From Chaetoceros tenuissimus (Eukaryota; Bacillariophyta; Thalassiosirophyceae; Chaetocerotales; Chaetocerotaceae), in the NCBI GenBank assembly GCA_021927905.1, contig BLLK01000051.1, forward strand, positions 1,550,001 through 1,614,000: a stretch of 64,000 nt of DNA. The letters are read 5' to 3'. The notes beneath the pieces are model-generated. The model saw only the letters and a list, made by a program, of their open reading frames with translations, was not told where the DNA came from and ran no database searches. A program made the position numbers and the translations under genes. The first letter of the stretch is position 1. Every line of letters starts with the position of its first letter. Positions 62,240 through 64,000 of this stretch are shown one piece after another.

Positions 62240-64000
62240 ATGGCAGACCAAATTCTACGCTTAGAAGCTACAAGAGGTGCTACTAACAGAGCTCAACTTG
62301 CTAGATCTCATCAACAGCAGGCAAGAGAGCTTGCTATAGCAATTGCACCACTTGTGCAAACAAATGATTGCTATGCTGGACTTGAAAAGAAGTTTAAAAA
62401 ATATGTTGATCAGCACAGAAACAACTTGCCTTTCCAGTTAGCAGCAAATAAGTATGTCAACAAATTTAGCGTTGAGTCATACTATCTTTCGGAGGAAAAG
62501 AAACGCATCGTGAAATTTGAAACGATGAAAAATACTTGCAAGGCCGTTGACCACCTTTCGGACAGAGAAGGCGGCCCATTATCTCCACAATGTAATATAA
62601 GGGAACATGCTGACACCAAACTTGTTGTAAATCAAGTTTTGGACTATGTGAAGGTCCAGTATAAACAAAAATTGGAAAATAGAGAAGCACAAAATGATCC
62701 ACATGAAAAGAATCCCTTCAATATCATATCTCAAGAAAATATTTCTAAAGTGATGTTCAATAAATTGAGAACTGGTCAGTCTTGGGAGGATGTGGTTGTT
62801 TGCTGGTCCATCACCACAACAACTCTACTTAGATTTGACCAAGCTCAAGTGGTCACGCTGGACAAACTTTTTTTGAGCACAGACTTGCCGCCATGGGGCA
62901 TTGAAACACCTTTCGACGGGGAAGAGTGGAATGAAATTACAAATAATAGACAATCAACAGGAGATGAACGGATGCTGGCCATCCTTTGTCCTCCATTGGA
63001 TCAGCGGAAAAAAAATAAAGAAAATGATAGCTTAAAAACTGAAGGTGTTGGAGCCTTTCGTCACAAGCGCTTTGAACGTTGTCCTCATGGAATTCTAGCA
63101 TTTTCGCTTCTACAAAAATTTCACAATTTAAGGCAGAGAATATCATTTAAAAAAAAGGAGCACACACCACAACACAAAATTCACTGGAGAGATGTGAAGC
63201 TATTCAATATATCCTACAACACAGCTTGGGATCAGTATAACAAGATGATGGAAGATGCTGGTGTACAAAAGTGGTTAAAAACTACCCACATGAGAAAAGC
63301 TGGTAGTAACTTATGCACAGCTCAAGGAATGACGCCGAGCGAGGTAAGAACACTTACAAAACACTCCACGAAACAAGACAATTTTGACAAAAGCTACGGT
63401 TGCGAGGTTTCAATACCTGTGGCTTCCACTATTGCTGGCTTTCGTCCACGTCGTGATGAATATTTTGTTCCACGAACATCAATTTCTGGACCTAGTGAGC
63501 CTTTGTCTATGAATCAATGTACTGTCCTTCTATTTGATGATTATTTGGAATGGGTGGCAGAACAATCTGGTCCAGAAGGAGATAAGAGTTCTGCAGCAAG
63601 TCACTTTTTGACACAGCTCATTCCGTACTTTACACAAGTGGCAATCCAAGATGGGATATATTGGATACACAATTTTCCAAATAATCCGGTGGTTGAATTA
63701 TTTCTCTCTAAACTACAACGTACTTGGCCAGATGGAGGTTACTGTGCTTGGGCACAAACACAGAGAAAAACTTGTAAAGAAAAAATCAAAAATTTTCGTG
63801 AGCTCCATGACCTGAAAGGAAACGTCCATGACGTGAGAGGAAACGTTTCACAAATTCTACAAATATGCCAGCAGCAAGCTGGTTTGTTGCAGCAGCAAGC
63901 CGGCATGTTGCAGCAGTTGCAAAATCGTGTAGCTGCTCTACAACAACAACCACAGGAAGGGGGGGAGAGAGTAGTTGAAGGAAACGAACAGCAGCAACAA
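62240..64000 (+). CDS. Crypton-type tyrosine recombinase (runs off window end)
   Basis: From ATG 62240 the frame stays open for 587 codons to the last base of the window. The architecture matches the NDC10-II/Crypton recombinase domain: F-R-H-K-R-F-E-R-C-P-H-G-I-L-A-F at residues 273-288 (box containing the first catalytic Arg), then T-H-M-R-K-A-G at about 349-355 with His350 and Arg352, the nucleophile-position S-Y-G at Tyr386, and I-A-G-F-R-P-R-R-D-E-Y-F-V-P-R, the A-G-F signature downstream of it. The N-terminal part (about 1-250) would be the arm-binding domain. The C-terminus is helical then Gln-rich. Cryptons use this enzyme to move as circles without duplicating the target. An autonomous element is likely, though its right end is outside the window. 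Confidence 0.75.
   Translation, partial: MADQILRLEATRGATNRAQLARSHQQQARELAIAIAPLVQTNDCYAGLEKKFKKYVDQHRNNLPFQLAANKYVNKFSVESYYLSEEKKRIVKFETMKNTCKAVDHLSDREGGPLSPQCNIREHADTKLVVNQVLDYVKVQYKQKLENREAQNDPHEKNPFNIISQENISKVMFNKLRTGQSWEDVVVCWSITTTTLLRFDQAQVVTLDKLFLSTDLPPWGIETPFDGEEWNEITNNRQSTGDERMLAILCPPLDQRKKNKENDSLKTEGVGAFRHKRFERCPHGILAFSLLQKFHNLRQRISFKKKEHTPQHKIHWRDVKLFNISYNTAWDQYNKMMEDAGVQKWLKTTHMRKAGSNLCTAQGMTPSEVRTLTKHSTKQDNFDKSYGCEVSIPVASTIAGFRPRRDEYFVPRTSISGPSEPLSMNQCTVLLFDDYLEWVAEQSGPEGDKSSAASHFLTQLIPYFTQVAIQDGIYWIHNFPNNPVVELFLSKLQRTWPDGGYCAWAQTQRKTCKEKIKNFRELHDLKGNVHDVRGNVSQILQICQQQAGLLQQQAGMLQQLQNRVAALQQQPQEGGERVVEGNEQQQQ

Overview
This window reads as nuclear DNA of a diatom, probably a centric one; the species is an inference I cannot test. 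The reasons are intron-containing genes with GT-AG boundaries, plastid presequences of the diatom kind (signal peptide ending in an A-F motif before a Ser/Thr-rich transit stretch), a plastid terminal oxidase, an NF-YC subunit, a MYND protein, and many secreted Cys-rich proteins with P-S-x-x-P-S spacers. No prokaryotic operon, tRNA, rRNA or CRISPR array was seen.

Layout. 0-5.6 kb: MYND protein, GT61-type glycosyltransferase, aldo/keto reductase, small unknown protein. 6.3-10 kb: two scramblase paralogs with intron differences, separated by a 1,030-bp piggyBac-like element flanked by TTAA. 10.4-18.6 kb: a GNAT-LysM-HMG fusion protein, a 7TM receptor-like gene, a secreted EF-hand protein with a frame problem near its start, and a TPR protein. 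19.8-24.9 kb: a multi-exon membrane protein with a lectin-like C-terminus and a UDP-glycosyltransferase interrupted by one in-frame TGA. 25.6-30.8 kb: a multi-pass membrane protein, a GT31-type glycosyltransferase and a type I membrane protein with an RS-rich tail, whose intron holds a minisatellite. 31-45 kb: a gene-poor duplicated region with two secreted repeat proteins (one frameshifted), an LRR protein and a broken LRR copy, a hAT-like MITE with 8-bp target duplications, a TA-flanked MITE with an empty site inside the same window, and four copies of a short hairpin. 45-50 kb: a coiled-coil protein, a large type II membrane protein and a small Ala-rich protein. 50-56 kb: a second duplicated block with a PnuC-like transporter, its truncated copy, two genes sharing promoter and N-terminus but not C-terminus, and a broken Cys-rich surface-protein gene. 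56-62 kb: NF-YC, a calycin-like protein, plastid terminal oxidase and a RING-H2 protein. 62.2-64 kb: a long open frame running off the window end that reads as a Crypton-type tyrosine recombinase.

Together the window alternates stable housekeeping genes with two fast-evolving surface-protein blocks. Four unrelated kinds of DNA transposon sit in the gaps, and several duplicated genes are broken by single small changes. Several genes needed joining across introns; splice sites were placed by eye and RNA evidence would be decisive.
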